Shown: piece after piece, positions 1-9,061 of the stretch | Position numbering within the stretch: position 1 is the stretch's first letter | Layout of the letters: each line of letters begins with the position of its first letter | DNA from: CBDCVD01 sp965224015 | Lineage (GTDB): Bacteria; Pseudomonadota; Alphaproteobacteria; Rhizobiales; CBDCVD01 | Length of the DNA stretch: 64,000 bases | Reading direction: 5' to 3' | Assembly: GCA_965224015.1 (NCBI GenBank) | Contig: OZ245032.1 | Location: 310,001 to 374,000 of the forward strand | Made by a program: the position numbers and the translations under genes | The notes under the pieces: generated by a model | Seen by the model: the letters and a program-made list of their open reading frames with translations, nothing else | Databases searched by the model: none | What the model was told of the DNA's origin: nothing

Positions 1-1313
1 ACCGCGCGTTGTCCATTAGGGTCGTGCGCTTCGACAACGACTCCGTTACAAATCCCAAGTTCGCTACAGGCAGTTAAGGCGGCGAAGTTAAAAGGGCTTG
101 CCCAGCGTGCATCGAATGGGACCTCCAAATCACCGCTGTCGTTTCCCGCTGCCGAGAAAATCGGAATACCTCTGTCATTCGTCAGCCTCAGAACTCGAAT
201 TAGTTGAGTACTCTGTGCCTGAACTACGGTCCTAATATCAGGATTGTTCGCAAAATTAAAATTAGGATCAAGCCCTTTTACCTTGTACCAATTGTAGCCC
301 AATGAAACATTGTAGGCGGACACATCATCAATTTGCTCTACGAACCCCTCAAAACTTTCCATGACGCCTGTCATGAGACCTGCTCGCTCTTGGACTAGTC
401 CCCCCGGAAAGGGAAGCGTTCTTACTCCATAGGGTTTTGCATAAACTCCGCAGTTGGGAAGAACGCCACGAACACCTCTGTCGTTATGCAACCCGCACAT
501 GATAGCTGCTACGTGATTACCGTGGTCGTCTGATCTGTTCCCCGTAGTGTCGACGAAAGGGATGTCTTCATGCGGTGCGAAGCCAAGATCTAAAACCGCA
601 ATCGTTTTTACAATTGGGGTTTCTATTAGGGGCCAAACCAAGTCTGCTTGAATGTCAGTTATGCCCCAATCCTGAACTTCGCCATTGTCGGCTAAATTTA
701 TTGGAAATGCATTCTCAAGAGTATTCAGTCCATTTGGATCCAAAGCATTTGCCTGACTGAATTGAAGAGTAAAGTCCGGCGTGGCAGAGATAATTCTAGG
801 ATCGCCATTATAGTGGCGAATGATGTTTGCCGTTGCGGACAACCATTGGCTAGGGGTCATATCGTCTGAGTAAAACTCGTCTAGGTTGGCTCGGACCTTG
901 ATGGTTCCTGCCTCAGGGTAAGCCTCAATAAACTGAAAGCGGTACTCTGCTAACAACTCGGTGACCTCTTCTGTACCCAAATTCGGATCCAGCATTACGA
1001 AGAGTACATTGCTGGCGGCGATTGCGTTGCTTTCGTCGTCGCGCTGCACTGCATAGTTCCTGGACTCAATTAGTGCCCTGCCAGGTGGTGGTAGCTCGCG
1101 AGGAACTGAAATTCGGTTGTCAGGCCCGGCGGCACCAGGAAATCCGGCTTCAGAAGTTAGCTGTTCAAAGCTATTGAGAAGTGCAGGCGAGGGTTCTTGA
1201 ATGACCCGCGGGTCGATGATGTCCGTGTTATCTTGTGCGACCGCCATTGAGGCACATAACGTAATGGCAAATAGGAAAGAACTGTAAAGTACTCTTTTCT
1301 CAGGAAAAATCAT
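1..1313 (-). CDS. Secreted subtilisin-like (S8) serine peptidase, 3' end outside the window
   Basis: The reading frame starts at ATG 1313 and stays open to the window edge (437 codons). Residues 1-26 look like a Sec signal peptide ending in AMAVAQ. About 215 residues of propeptide-like sequence follow, then subtilase landmarks: an Asp block with D242 (VLDLGF), a His block around H264 (DDHGNHVAA) and an oxyanion-hole block around N391 (FSAAGND). The catalytic Ser should lie beyond position 1. The Asp and His blocks differ from the usual D-T/S-G and H-G-T-H-V-A-G. The family hydrolyses peptide bonds outside the cytoplasm; the substrate is unknown. It sits beside an insertion sequence and lacks functionally related neighbours. 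The family call is firm; activity cannot be judged without the Ser block. Confidence 0.8.
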   Translation of the reverse strand, partial: MIFPEKRVLYSSFLFAITLCASMAVAQDNTDIIDPRVIQEPSPALLNSFEQLTSEAGFPGAAGPDNRISVPRELPPPGRALIESRNYAVQRDDESNAIAASNVLFVMLDPNLGTEEVTELLAEYRFQFIEAYPEAGTIKVRANLDEFYSDDMTPSQWLSATANIIRHYNGDPRIISATPDFTLQFSQANALDPNGLNTLENAFPINLADNGEVQDWGITDIQADLVWPLIETPIVKTIAVLDLGFAPHEDIPFVDTTGNRSDDHGNHVAAIMCGLHNDRGVRGVLPNCGVYAKPYGVRTLPFPGGLVQERAGLMTGVMESFEGFVEQIDDVSAYNVSLGYNWYKVKGLDPNFNFANNPDIRTVVQAQSTQLIRVLRLTNDRGIPIFSAAGNDSGDLEVPFDARWASPFNFAALTACSELGICNGVVVEAHDPNGQRA

Positions 1314-1618
1314 TTGCACACCATTGTTGAATAGTTTTAAAAGAATCAGTTGTATGACCTATCTTACAACATTTTGGGCAGGATTTCCAGCAGTTCAGAA
1401 TATCCATTCAGCGCTTGGGCGATATTCTTAGAGCCTGATTGGAAATTCAATTTGCGACATCCAATGAGTCGATTTTGGGATAAAATGAAACCATTTGTGC
1501 CCTTATGGAAGGCTGAATGTTGTACAGGAGCAGGAAAATCGCCAAAATCGTATGGAATTTTAGTCAACTACGATAATGGCACTGAATTTTGAATCAGACT
1601 CTTAAGACACGACACGCT
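1314..1618. other. Intergenic stretch with secretion-gene scrap
   Basis: No credible gene is seen here. The stretch holds the upstream region of the subtilase, a 54-bp duplicated piece of the HlyB-like gene (1377-1430), and the short dispersed repeat at 1602-1622 into which the IS1182-type element inserted. Confidence 0.6.
1377..1430 (+). repeat. 54-bp duplicate of an internal hlyB-like segment
   Basis: Positions 1377-1430 match 7823-7876 inside the HlyB-like ABC gene at 53 of 54 bases, the only difference being C versus T in the codon for Arg of the QRLG segment. Homology stops sharply at both ends. This fragment is far too short to encode anything and looks like a relic of recombination or of a lost second transporter copy. 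Confidence 0.9.
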
Positions 1619-1622
1619 CTAG
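1602..1622 (-). repeat. Dispersed CTAGAGCGTGTC-type repeat, split by an IS
   Basis: Read on the minus strand this is CTAGAGCGTGTCGTGTCTTA, one base from the consensus seen elsewhere in the window. Its terminal CTAG (1619-1622) is repeated at 3086-3089 on the far side of the IS1182-type element, so the element landed exactly on this end. Confidence 0.8.
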
Positions 1623-3085
1623 CAGTGTGTCGGATTTGGGCTGTGGTTATTTATTAAATTTGCATACAGGCTTTTTTGCATTTGTGCTACCCATTGGTAT
1701 GAAAAATTTCCGCAATTATGACCGCTCTCAGCGGTTGCTTTTGCCTCCTGATCTCAAAGACTGGGTGGCAGATGACGACTTGGCCCATTTTATCGTGGAA
1801 GCCGCCGAACGCATAGATATGCGCACCTTTCACGTCAGCCGCACCGGCTCAGGAAAAGCACAATATCATCCGCGCATGATGTTGGCCCTGTTGGTTTATT
1901 GTTACGCCAGTGGTATTTTTTCCTCGCGCAAGATAGAGCAGGCCACGTATCGCAATGTTTCTGTCCGCTTTATCGCCGCCAACAGCCATCCGGATCATGA
2001 CACGATCGCCAAGTTCCGGCGTGACAACGGTCCTGCCTTTGAGACGGCGTTTGCGCATATCTTGTTGCTAGCCAAACAGATGGGTCTTTTAAAGGTAGGC
2101 ACGGTCGCCCTCGACGGCACGCAGATTGATGCGAATGCTTCGAAGATCAAATCGTTACGTTATGATCGTATCCAGGTGTTACGGGCCAAGCTTGCAGAGG
2201 ACATTGCGGCGTTGATGGATAGAGCCGAGGCGGCAGATGAACAGGATACGGATGATGGTTTGTCGCTCCCCGACGAGATAGCGCGGCGGCAAACGTTAAA
2301 GGCGAAGTTAGACGCGGCCGCCGAACAACTTGAGGCGGCGGCGTGTTTGGATGGGCAAGATCAAGATCAGGGTCAGGATACGGATGATGGGGGCGATGCA
2401 CCACGGCCTTCTCCTAAGAAGCAGATCAATCTGAGCGATCCGGACAGTTCTATCATGCGCCGGTCGTCGCGCCACGAATACCGTCAGGCTTATAATGCGC
2501 AAGCTTTTGTGGATGCGGATGGCAGCCAGTTGGTTTTGGGTACGCAAGTTCTTGCCACGACGAATGATCGTCAGGATTTGGCTACCTTTGTTGATGACTT
2601 GTGCGCGCGTGTTGGCAAGCCCAAGACGCTTATAGCGGATACGGGTTATGCTGGCGAGGCTGTTATTGAGGCGCTTGATGTGCGTAAAATTGAACCTTTG
2701 ATAGCGTTACCGGGTCAACAGGTAGCACGCCCTTATGATTTCCGACCGCCGAAGGTGCGCAGCAAGCCACCGCCGTGTGTTAGAGAGCCGTGGCGCTTAA
2801 AGATGCTGGAGACATTTCGAACCCAGGAGGCAAAAGACAAATACAAAAGACGAAAGAGCAGTGTTGAGCCTGTTTTTGGCATCATCAAATCGGTTCTTGG
2901 TTTCAGGCATTTTCATCTTCGCGGTCTTGAGAAGGTTTCACGGGAATGGTGTCTTGTAGCGCTGGCGTACAACTGCAAACGTGTGAGCAACATGCTGAGC
3001 GGCTAAGGCGGTTCAGCAAAGCGCTCGCCAACACACATCCACGACCGATACACGGACAAACAACTCCTTTAAACCCGACACACTG
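1623..3085 (+). mobile_element. IS1182-family insertion sequence, apparently intact
   Basis: The element is 1463 bp. Its ends are inverted repeats: CAGTGTGTCGGATTT reading inward at 1623 and CAGTGTGTCGGGTTT reading inward from 3085, one mismatch in 15. CTAG lies immediately outside both ends (1619-1622, 3086-3089), consistent with a 4-bp target duplication. It contains one uninterrupted transposase gene. Confidence 0.88.
1699..3006 (+). CDS. IS1182-family transposase
   Basis: This 435-residue DDE transposase moves the surrounding element. I start it at ATG 1699 (MKNFRNYDRS) because the frame upstream runs back into the terminal inverted repeat. The N-terminal part has the family's conserved block around HPRMMLALLVYCYASGIFSS. 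Acidic candidates for the catalytic triad are in VALDGTQIDANAS, LIADTGYAG and EPVFGIIKS. A charged, low-complexity Asp/Gln stretch lies mid-protein. The frame has no stops and the ends are well preserved, so the copy may be active. Confidence 0.88.
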   Translation: MKNFRNYDRSQRLLLPPDLKDWVADDDLAHFIVEAAERIDMRTFHVSRTGSGKAQYHPRMMLALLVYCYASGIFSSRKIEQATYRNVSVRFIAANSHPDHDTIAKFRRDNGPAFETAFAHILLLAKQMGLLKVGTVALDGTQIDANASKIKSLRYDRIQVLRAKLAEDIAALMDRAEAADEQDTDDGLSLPDEIARRQTLKAKLDAAAEQLEAAACLDGQDQDQGQDTDDGGDAPRPSPKKQINLSDPDSSIMRRSSRHEYRQAYNAQAFVDADGSQLVLGTQVLATTNDRQDLATFVDDLCARVGKPKTLIADTGYAGEAVIEALDVRKIEPLIALPGQQVARPYDFRPPKVRSKPPPCVREPWRLKMLETFRTQEAKDKYKRRKSSVEPVFGIIKSVLGFRHFHLRGLEKVSREWCLVALAYNCKRVSNMLSG

Positions 3086-3245
3086 CTAGGGTAGTGATAG
3101 AGGCTCCCAGCTATTCCCTCCTGAAGCATAGTCAAAATTTAATCGCTTGGCTTTAGCACGGATCAAAAAGACAGGATGAGAAGGGGGCGTGGGCGCTCCT
3201 TTGTGACCGACAAAGTCGGAAAAGGCTATGTTCTCCATTCTGGGA

Positions 3246-5030
3246 TCAGGGATTGAGGATAACAAAGTCCATTTTAGCCAATACGGATACAGTGTGGAGC
3301 AGGATGTTTGCATCGATCGTTGTTAGGTGGGCGAGATCGTCAAGACGCATGGGGGGTTCAGCGCCTCTTTCCGCTAAAGCACCCATGACCGCACGCACGG
3401 TGTTGGTCGGCGGTAAAAAGTCACCGGCATAAGCAAAAAGCGGGTCCTGAATCAACGCTTCATAGGCGGCAAACGAAGCGCCATCCTTGTGGGTAATAGA
3501 CGTCTTGGCCTCGATTGATGCGGTGGCGTAGTGGCCAAACAGAGCAAACGGATCAAGGCGGTTTGGCGCTGCGGCAGGTGGACGCTCAAACAGGCCACGA
3601 TAAGCCGGGTCCCTCGAAGCTGCCTGGCGAACTTCCGCCAATTCCGCCCAAAGCCCTCGATAGCGGCGATAGATCACGGACCAGTCGAACACCTCTCTCG
3701 CCCGCTTTTGTCCCGCGCGTCCAAGACGCTGGCGCAAGGCAGGGTTGCCAATAAGGTCCACCAACCGGGCGGCCAACTGACGGTGATCGACAGACACCGC
3801 ACGACAGGCAATGCCGCAATAGGCATCGTAGTTTATCGCTCCGCATTCATAAGCCCGCGCCAGATTTTCGCCTATGCCCGCCGACGGCATCCAGGTCGCA
3901 ATGCGAAACCCGTCCTCGCCATCGCGCACCGTCTCCCTGTAGCCGTCCCAATCGCTCACAATTACCGGCAATCCTGCGGCCATGGCTTCAACAGGCGTCA
4001 AGCCGAATGTCTCCTGGATGTTATCGGAGAGCGAAATAAAAATATCTGCCGCTGCCCAACTTTGCCGGCGAGCTTTGTCATCTTTTCCATTGGTGAATAT
4101 TGCTGTCACGTCTGGGGCATAAGTCTTGGCGCTGGATTTAAAAACCTGCTCAACCGCCTCATTTAAGAACCAGCCGCACTGGATTAATGCCACGGATTTG
4201 CCGGTCTGCTCAGCGGCGGCCTGAAGGTTGCGGTACATGGCGTGAGGATGCGCCTTGGCATGGAACGACAGGCGCCCGACAAACAAAGCTGCGATGGTAT
4301 CATCAGCAATCCCCAGGGCTTTGCGGGCCGTGTTGCGCTCTTGCGGTGAAATGTCGAAATCCGCACAGTGAACGCCGAGTGGAATGATTGGAAGCTTTGG
4401 CAACAGGGGGCGACTTATCGGACCAAAGCGCCAGCGCATAGCCTCCCATTCGGCTTGCATTACCGTCCGCACTGTGGTCAGTACTGCATGTGATGTACAG
4501 ATCAACGCATCCCACGGCATGACAGGAGCATAAATCAGATCAGCCAGGGTATCCATCACAGCATGCGAAGCCGTTGTGTGGGTAATACCGCAAATGCTGT
4601 AGGCGGCGATGCCCTGGCGCAAACGCAAGCGCGCCTGTGCCGACACATTGGGATCGGGAAGATAAAGGGTGCCGATGTCCTCCAATCTATCCAGACGATG
4701 AGCGGGGATCCAACGGGTTTCTGCACGCTGGTCAATGGCCTGCACCATGTGCGTGAAGATTCTGGCGGACTTGATGTGTGGCGTGTAGGCGCAAAGCGTA
4801 TTTCCACTACGCCCCGTAACGGCGGCGCGCAAAAAACCATTGCCTGCCGCCTGGCGTCCCATGAGCCTGGGCTGATCCGGAACGTAACCATCCGGCTCGA
4901 ACAATATGGTCGCATCAGGCGCCCTGTCCGGCGATGTGCCTGGCTCAAGAGCAGGCGCGGGCCTCGTCAGGATATCGTCACTGGAATGTCTGTTCATCGA
5001 GATTACCCCGTCTCCTCCTCCGTGCGCCAT
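3246..5030 (-). CDS. Family 4-type glycosyltransferase
   Basis: A 594-residue protein with a GT-B fold glycosyltransferase core. The donor-site block with E340 and E348 (ETFGLTPVEAMAAGLPV) is the E-x7-E pattern of GT4 enzymes, and LFVGRLSFHAKA near 250 is the usual start of the C-terminal Rossmann domain. About 100 residues after the core carry no motif I recognise. An alternative start at ATG 4997 (MNRHSSDD) has GGAGGAGA upstream and may be the true one. It lies 21 bp downstream of the HlyD-like gene on the same strand, so the pair is probably one operon. This suggests glycosylation of an exported product or of a surface polymer; the acceptor is unknown. Confidence 0.8.
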   Translation of the reverse strand: MAHGGGDGVISMNRHSSDDILTRPAPALEPGTSPDRAPDATILFEPDGYVPDQPRLMGRQAAGNGFLRAAVTGRSGNTLCAYTPHIKSARIFTHMVQAIDQRAETRWIPAHRLDRLEDIGTLYLPDPNVSAQARLRLRQGIAAYSICGITHTTASHAVMDTLADLIYAPVMPWDALICTSHAVLTTVRTVMQAEWEAMRWRFGPISRPLLPKLPIIPLGVHCADFDISPQERNTARKALGIADDTIAALFVGRLSFHAKAHPHAMYRNLQAAAEQTGKSVALIQCGWFLNEAVEQVFKSSAKTYAPDVTAIFTNGKDDKARRQSWAAADIFISLSDNIQETFGLTPVEAMAAGLPVIVSDWDGYRETVRDGEDGFRIATWMPSAGIGENLARAYECGAINYDAYCGIACRAVSVDHRQLAARLVDLIGNPALRQRLGRAGQKRAREVFDWSVIYRRYRGLWAELAEVRQAASRDPAYRGLFERPPAAAPNRLDPFALFGHYATASIEAKTSITHKDGASFAAYEALIQDPLFAYAGDFLPPTNTVRAVMGALAERGAEPPMRLDDLAHLTTIDANILLHTVSVLAKMDFVILNP

Positions 5031-5051
5031 TACGTAAATGCCAAACGGATC

Positions 5052-6398
5052 TCATCGCTCGCGAATGGCCTCGTCCTTGTAGCGCATGATCGGCGAGAGA
5101 AAGAATTCGATCACCTGCCGCCTGCCGGTCTTCACCTCAACGGTGACGTTCATACCCGGGGATAGATCGACAGCCTTGCCATCGATGCGAATATGTTGTG
5201 TGTCAAGGGCAACCCTTGCCTTATAAACGGGGCCAAGCTGCTCGTGGATAATCGCGTCGTCACTGATCGACAGCATTTTACCCGTCAGGGTGCCGTAGCG
5301 GGTAAAGGGAAACGCTTCAAGTTTGACTTCGACCGGCTGCTCCACTTCGATAAAGCCGATGTCCTTGTTCAGGATCATGGCCTCGATCTCCAAAGGCGCA
5401 TCTTTGGGCACCACGACCAGTAATTTTTCCGCTGAATTGACAACCGCACCAATGGTATGAATGGCGAGTTGATGAACCATTCCCGATACGGATGCACGCA
5501 GTTCTCGATAGCGTCGACGTTGCAGTTCCTTCTTTAGGCTCTGTTCAATAACAGCGATACGGCGCTCGGCGTCGCGTCGCTGCTCTCCGGCGGTGGTGCG
5601 AAACTCTGCCACAAGCGTGGCGTGGCGGGCGCGCAATGTCTGTATGTTCGCAATATATTGAGCCCGTGTTTCGGATATTTTCGCCAGGGCGGCACGTTGC
5701 TCGAAAAGTTCTTGACGCAAGGCAAGAACAGCGGACTTATGTCCAATCTCCTTTTCCAACAGGCCTTTTTGATCCTCCAGACGCTCTTCGATCAGAGGAA
5801 GCGTCTGCCTGAGCTTGCCCTGCTCCACATCCAGACTGCGCAGAACGGCTTTAATACCGAGAATTTCCGACTCAATGGCTCTGGTTGCAGCCCTATGACG
5901 CGACAATTGATCGCTCAAAAGATTACGGGTTATCGTCACGAGTTTGGGATTTGCATCCGCTGGCGGGGTAAATCCTTCTGCGTGGCCGTCATCAAGCAGC
6001 GCCGCATTGCTGGCTGCGTCCAGGCGTGCTTGCATCAGATCCACATAGAGCGCATCGATATTGGCGATCGCTTCGGTGGGGTCAAGCTCGATCAACAAAT
6101 CGCCCTTTTCCACAAACTGGCCGTCTTTGACATGGATGGCGCGCACAATGCCCGGCTCGAAGGGCTGTACAATCTTGACCCGGCCAGCAGGGATTGTCTG
6201 TCCTTGCAGCACAGCCACAACATCGACGCTGCCGAGCCAGGCCCACAGGACAGCAATTGCAAAAAAAACGGCCAGAACAATAGCGATAATCCTGCCAAAA
6301 GGGGCTGGCGGCGCCTCCAGGACTTCCAGGGCTGCGGGCAGGAATTCAAAGTTATCACGGCCTCGTGCTGGGCGAGCCGGATTATGTGCGCGATTCAT
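5052..6398 (-). CDS. HlyD-family type I secretion periplasmic adaptor
   Basis: A 448-residue membrane fusion protein. It has a short cytoplasmic tail, one transmembrane helix at about 36-56, a biotinyl/lipoyl-like half (VKIVQPFEPGIVRAIHVKDG), a long coiled-coil hairpin at about 120-290, and a beta-barrel C-terminus ending in GMNVTVEVKTGRR. Known adaptors link an inner-membrane ABC exporter to an outer-membrane TolC channel. The HlyB-like exporter is transcribed divergently 94 bp away and the glycosyltransferase follows in the same direction. No TolC gene is in the window. Confidence 0.88.
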   Translation of the reverse strand: MNRAHNPARPARGRDNFEFLPAALEVLEAPPAPFGRIIAIVLAVFFAIAVLWAWLGSVDVVAVLQGQTIPAGRVKIVQPFEPGIVRAIHVKDGQFVEKGDLLIELDPTEAIANIDALYVDLMQARLDAASNAALLDDGHAEGFTPPADANPKLVTITRNLLSDQLSRHRAATRAIESEILGIKAVLRSLDVEQGKLRQTLPLIEERLEDQKGLLEKEIGHKSAVLALRQELFEQRAALAKISETRAQYIANIQTLRARHATLVAEFRTTAGEQRRDAERRIAVIEQSLKKELQRRRYRELRASVSGMVHQLAIHTIGAVVNSAEKLLVVVPKDAPLEIEAMILNKDIGFIEVEQPVEVKLEAFPFTRYGTLTGKMLSISDDAIIHEQLGPVYKARVALDTQHIRIDGKAVDLSPGMNVTVEVKTGRRQVIEFFLSPIMRYKDEAIRER

Positions 6399-6492
6399 GA
6401 TGAAAGCTCAATTAAATGTTTTATTTTTAATATAAAATAATGTAAATTGCTAGTATTAATTGTTATAATGTATTCGTTTGGGAGAAGCACTA
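6399..6492. promoter_or_regulatory. Divergent promoter region of the type I secretion genes
   Basis: A very AT-rich 94-bp gap between the HlyD- and HlyB-like genes. It contains TATAATG at about 6465 and TATAAAATAATG near 6431, plausible -10 elements. GGGAG at 6480-6484 precedes the preferred TTG start of the exporter. Confidence 0.5.
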
Positions 6493-8664
6493 TTGAGTGC
6501 AACAGTTGAGGCTCTGCGACTCGATAAGAGCAAAGGCGAGCAATCCGAAGAGGTGGACTTCGACAGTGGCGCTCAGTGTTTGAGCTTGCTGTTGGCGTTC
6601 CATGAAATACGCTCTGCGCCAGAGCGTCTTCGCCATGAGTTCGCCGCTAGCGACGGGCGCTTTGATCTTATCTCTCTGGTGCGCGCAGCGCGCAAATATG
6701 GCCTTAAGGCCAAGGCTGTTACAGCAAACCAAAAGAAACTCAGAAAGTTGCCACTTCCGGCGATCGCGCAACTCAATGATGGCAGCTTTATTGTTGCGGC
6801 AAAAATCGCTGATGACAGGTTGCTCGTTCAGCGTCCCATGCGGGCGCCGGAAGAAATCGGTCTTGGTGAATTCGCTGAAGAGTGGAGCGGACATGTTGTC
6901 CTGTTGGCGCGTCGCGCCAGCGATATGGTGAGCGATCTTAAATTTGGCTTGCGATGGTTTTTGCCGGTTATGGTCAAATACAAGAAACTGTTCTCCGAAG
7001 TTCTGGTGGCGTCTTTCTTTCTGCAATGTTTCGGGCTGATCACGCCGCTGTTTTTCCAGGTCATCATCGACAAGGTTCTCGTCCACCGCGGCTTAACGAC
7101 GCTTGATGTGCTCATCATTGGCCTTGTTGGCGTCACCATCTTTGAGGCGCTGTTGGGCTTTTTGCGCACCTATATGTTCTCCCACACAACAAGTCGGGTC
7201 GATGTGCAACTGGGTAGCCAGTTGTTCAGCCATTTAACGGCTTTGCCGATTTCGTTTTTCGAGACCAGGCCCACGGGGCAAACCGTTGCCCGGGTGCGCG
7301 AGCTTGATCACGTGCGCGAGTTTCTTACCTCATCGGCTTTAACGGTGGTGATCGATTTGTTCTTCACCATTATTTTCTTCGCCGTCATGTGGATGTTTTC
7401 ACCAACCCTGACGTTAATCGTTCTCGCCTCCATCCCGTTTTATGTGATCCTGTCCTTTGCTATTACGCCGGAGCTGCGGCGGCGGGTTGAGGAGCGGTTT
7501 TATCGCGGCGCTGTTAGCCAGGCGTTTCTTGTTGAGAGTGTCTCCGGCGCCGAGACCCTCAAGGCCCTGGCCGTTGAGCCGCAGATGCGCAATCGCTGGG
7601 ACGAAATTCTTGCGGCCTATGTCAAATCCTCCTTTAGCACGATCGTATTGGGGGCAGCCGGCTCGCAAACGGTAATGCTGATCAACAAGATCGCCATGGC
7701 GCTTATTCTCTGGTATGGCGCTACGCTGGTTATGGACGGGCAATTGACGGTCGGCCAGCTTGTCGCCTTTAACATGCTGGCCGGCCAGGTGAGCCAACCG
7801 ATCATCCGCATCGCTCAGCTTTGGCAGGATTTCCAGCAGTTCAGAATATCCATTCAGCGTTTGGGCGATATTCTTAACACAAAGACCGAGGCACTGAGTG
7901 CCTCAACCCCCGAGGACCTGCCGCCTATTCAGGGGGCGATCGCATTTGAAGGGGTTACCTTTCGCTATCGCCCAGGCGAGCCGGAAGTGCTGCGTAATGT
8001 CTCGTTTGCCATTGGCGCCGGTCAGACCATTGGCGTCGTTGGTCGCTCCGGTTCGGGAAAGTCGACGATCACAAAACTCATCCAAAGAATGCATGTGCCT
8101 GAGCATGGCCGGGTACTGATTGATGGTATCGATATTGGTCTTCTTGATCCGGCGTGGTTGCGCCAGCAGATCGGTGTGGTGCTTCAGGACAATGTCCTTT
8201 TTAACCGCACGGTACAGGAAAACATTGCCTTATCCGATCCGGCCATGGCGATGAGCCGGATCGTTCGCGCCGCGCAGCTGGCGGGGGCGCATGAGTTCAT
8301 TCTTCAGCTATCCAAGGGGTACGATACGGTTCTGGAGGAGCGTGGTAGCAACCTGTCCGGCGGCCAGCGGCAGCGGATCGCCATCGCTCGTGCCTTGGCG
8401 ACAGCCCCACGTATTCTGATCCTCGATGAAGCGACAGCAGCGCTAGATTACGAAAGCGAGCGGCTGTTTCAGGACAATCTGAAACTTGTCGCCAAGGGCC
8501 GCACGGTGATCATCGTGGCGCACCGGTTATCGACGATCCGCCATTCGGATCGCATCCTGGTTATGGACAAGGGGCAGATTGTCGAAGACGGCACCCATGC
8601 GCAACTGGTCCAGCGTGACGGCATTTATGCCGCCCTGACCCGCCAGGACAGCGGAGCAGAATAA
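6493..8664 (+). CDS. HlyB-type ABC exporter with degenerate C39-like domain
   Basis: A 723-residue type I secretion permease/ATPase. I prefer TTG 6493 (GGGAG eight bases upstream) over TTG 6478. Residues about 15-145 form a C39-like domain in which the position of the protease Cys is Ser (DSGAQC) and the usual His block is replaced (NDGSFIVA). It should therefore bind substrate rather than cleave a leader, as in HlyB. About 155-430 is the transmembrane region. The ATPase has Walker A GRSGSGKST (near 517), signature LSGGQRQR (near 620), Walker B ILILDEAT and H-loop AHRLST. A 54-bp piece of this gene is duplicated at 1377-1430. No RTX-type substrate is visible nearby. Confidence 0.9.
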   Translation: MSATVEALRLDKSKGEQSEEVDFDSGAQCLSLLLAFHEIRSAPERLRHEFAASDGRFDLISLVRAARKYGLKAKAVTANQKKLRKLPLPAIAQLNDGSFIVAAKIADDRLLVQRPMRAPEEIGLGEFAEEWSGHVVLLARRASDMVSDLKFGLRWFLPVMVKYKKLFSEVLVASFFLQCFGLITPLFFQVIIDKVLVHRGLTTLDVLIIGLVGVTIFEALLGFLRTYMFSHTTSRVDVQLGSQLFSHLTALPISFFETRPTGQTVARVRELDHVREFLTSSALTVVIDLFFTIIFFAVMWMFSPTLTLIVLASIPFYVILSFAITPELRRRVEERFYRGAVSQAFLVESVSGAETLKALAVEPQMRNRWDEILAAYVKSSFSTIVLGAAGSQTVMLINKIAMALILWYGATLVMDGQLTVGQLVAFNMLAGQVSQPIIRIAQLWQDFQQFRISIQRLGDILNTKTEALSASTPEDLPPIQGAIAFEGVTFRYRPGEPEVLRNVSFAIGAGQTIGVVGRSGSGKSTITKLIQRMHVPEHGRVLIDGIDIGLLDPAWLRQQIGVVLQDNVLFNRTVQENIALSDPAMAMSRIVRAAQLAGAHEFILQLSKGYDTVLEERGSNLSGGQRQRIAIARALATAPRILILDEATAALDYESERLFQDNLKLVAKGRTVIIVAHRLSTIRHSDRILVMDKGQIVEDGTHAQLVQRDGIYAALTRQDSGAE

Positions 8665-8808
8665 GCCAATAATAAAAACCACCGCCGGGAACACTGTCAC
8701 CGACAATAATCTGGAGACGCGTTCGATGCAGCCTGCGCACTCCGCCAGCCAGTTGGGGGTGTTTTCGGTTCTGTCAAGCTCATGCAGATTATCCTTTAAT
8801 TTCAGCAT
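8527..8808 (-). CDS. Possible small membrane protein, antisense to the exporter 3' end
   Basis: A 93-residue frame starts at ATG 8808 with AGGAG ten bases upstream. Residues 33-57 (RLLSVTVFPAVVFIIGLFCS and on) are strongly hydrophobic, a candidate membrane helix. The last 138 bases overlap the end of the HlyB-like gene on the opposite strand, so the C-terminal half could be accidental. I recognise no family. It may be a real small gene, a remnant, or chance. Confidence 0.25.
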   Translation of the reverse strand: MLKLKDNLHELDRTENTPNWLAECAGCIERVSRLLSVTVFPAVVFIIGLFCSAVLAGQGGINAVTLDQLRMGAVFDNLPLVHNQDAIRMADRR

Positions 8809-9061
8809 CTTGTCCTATCTCCTCGATATCCGAGACGATGTGTTGGGGCACAAACATGGCCGTTTACGGCCCTTATCTCCAATGGGCCATTCGCTCGTGT
8901 CAGTTTACCCAACCAAGCCAGCCCACTTTCCCTCCCAGCCATCCATAGGGTACCGTTGTGTCCGTGGCCGGCAAGAGGGAGTGGGCCGGTGATGCCAACT
9001 GATGTAAGGTGTCCAGCTTTGCGTTGGCTTTGAGAAAAACAGGGAATTATCAGGGAATTTG
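8809..9061. other. Intergenic stretch without a recognisable gene
   Basis: No coding region is convincing here. Near its right end AACAGGGAATTATCAGGGAA (9037-9056) contains a repeated CAGGGAATT unit just outside the IS4-type element. Confidence 0.5.
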
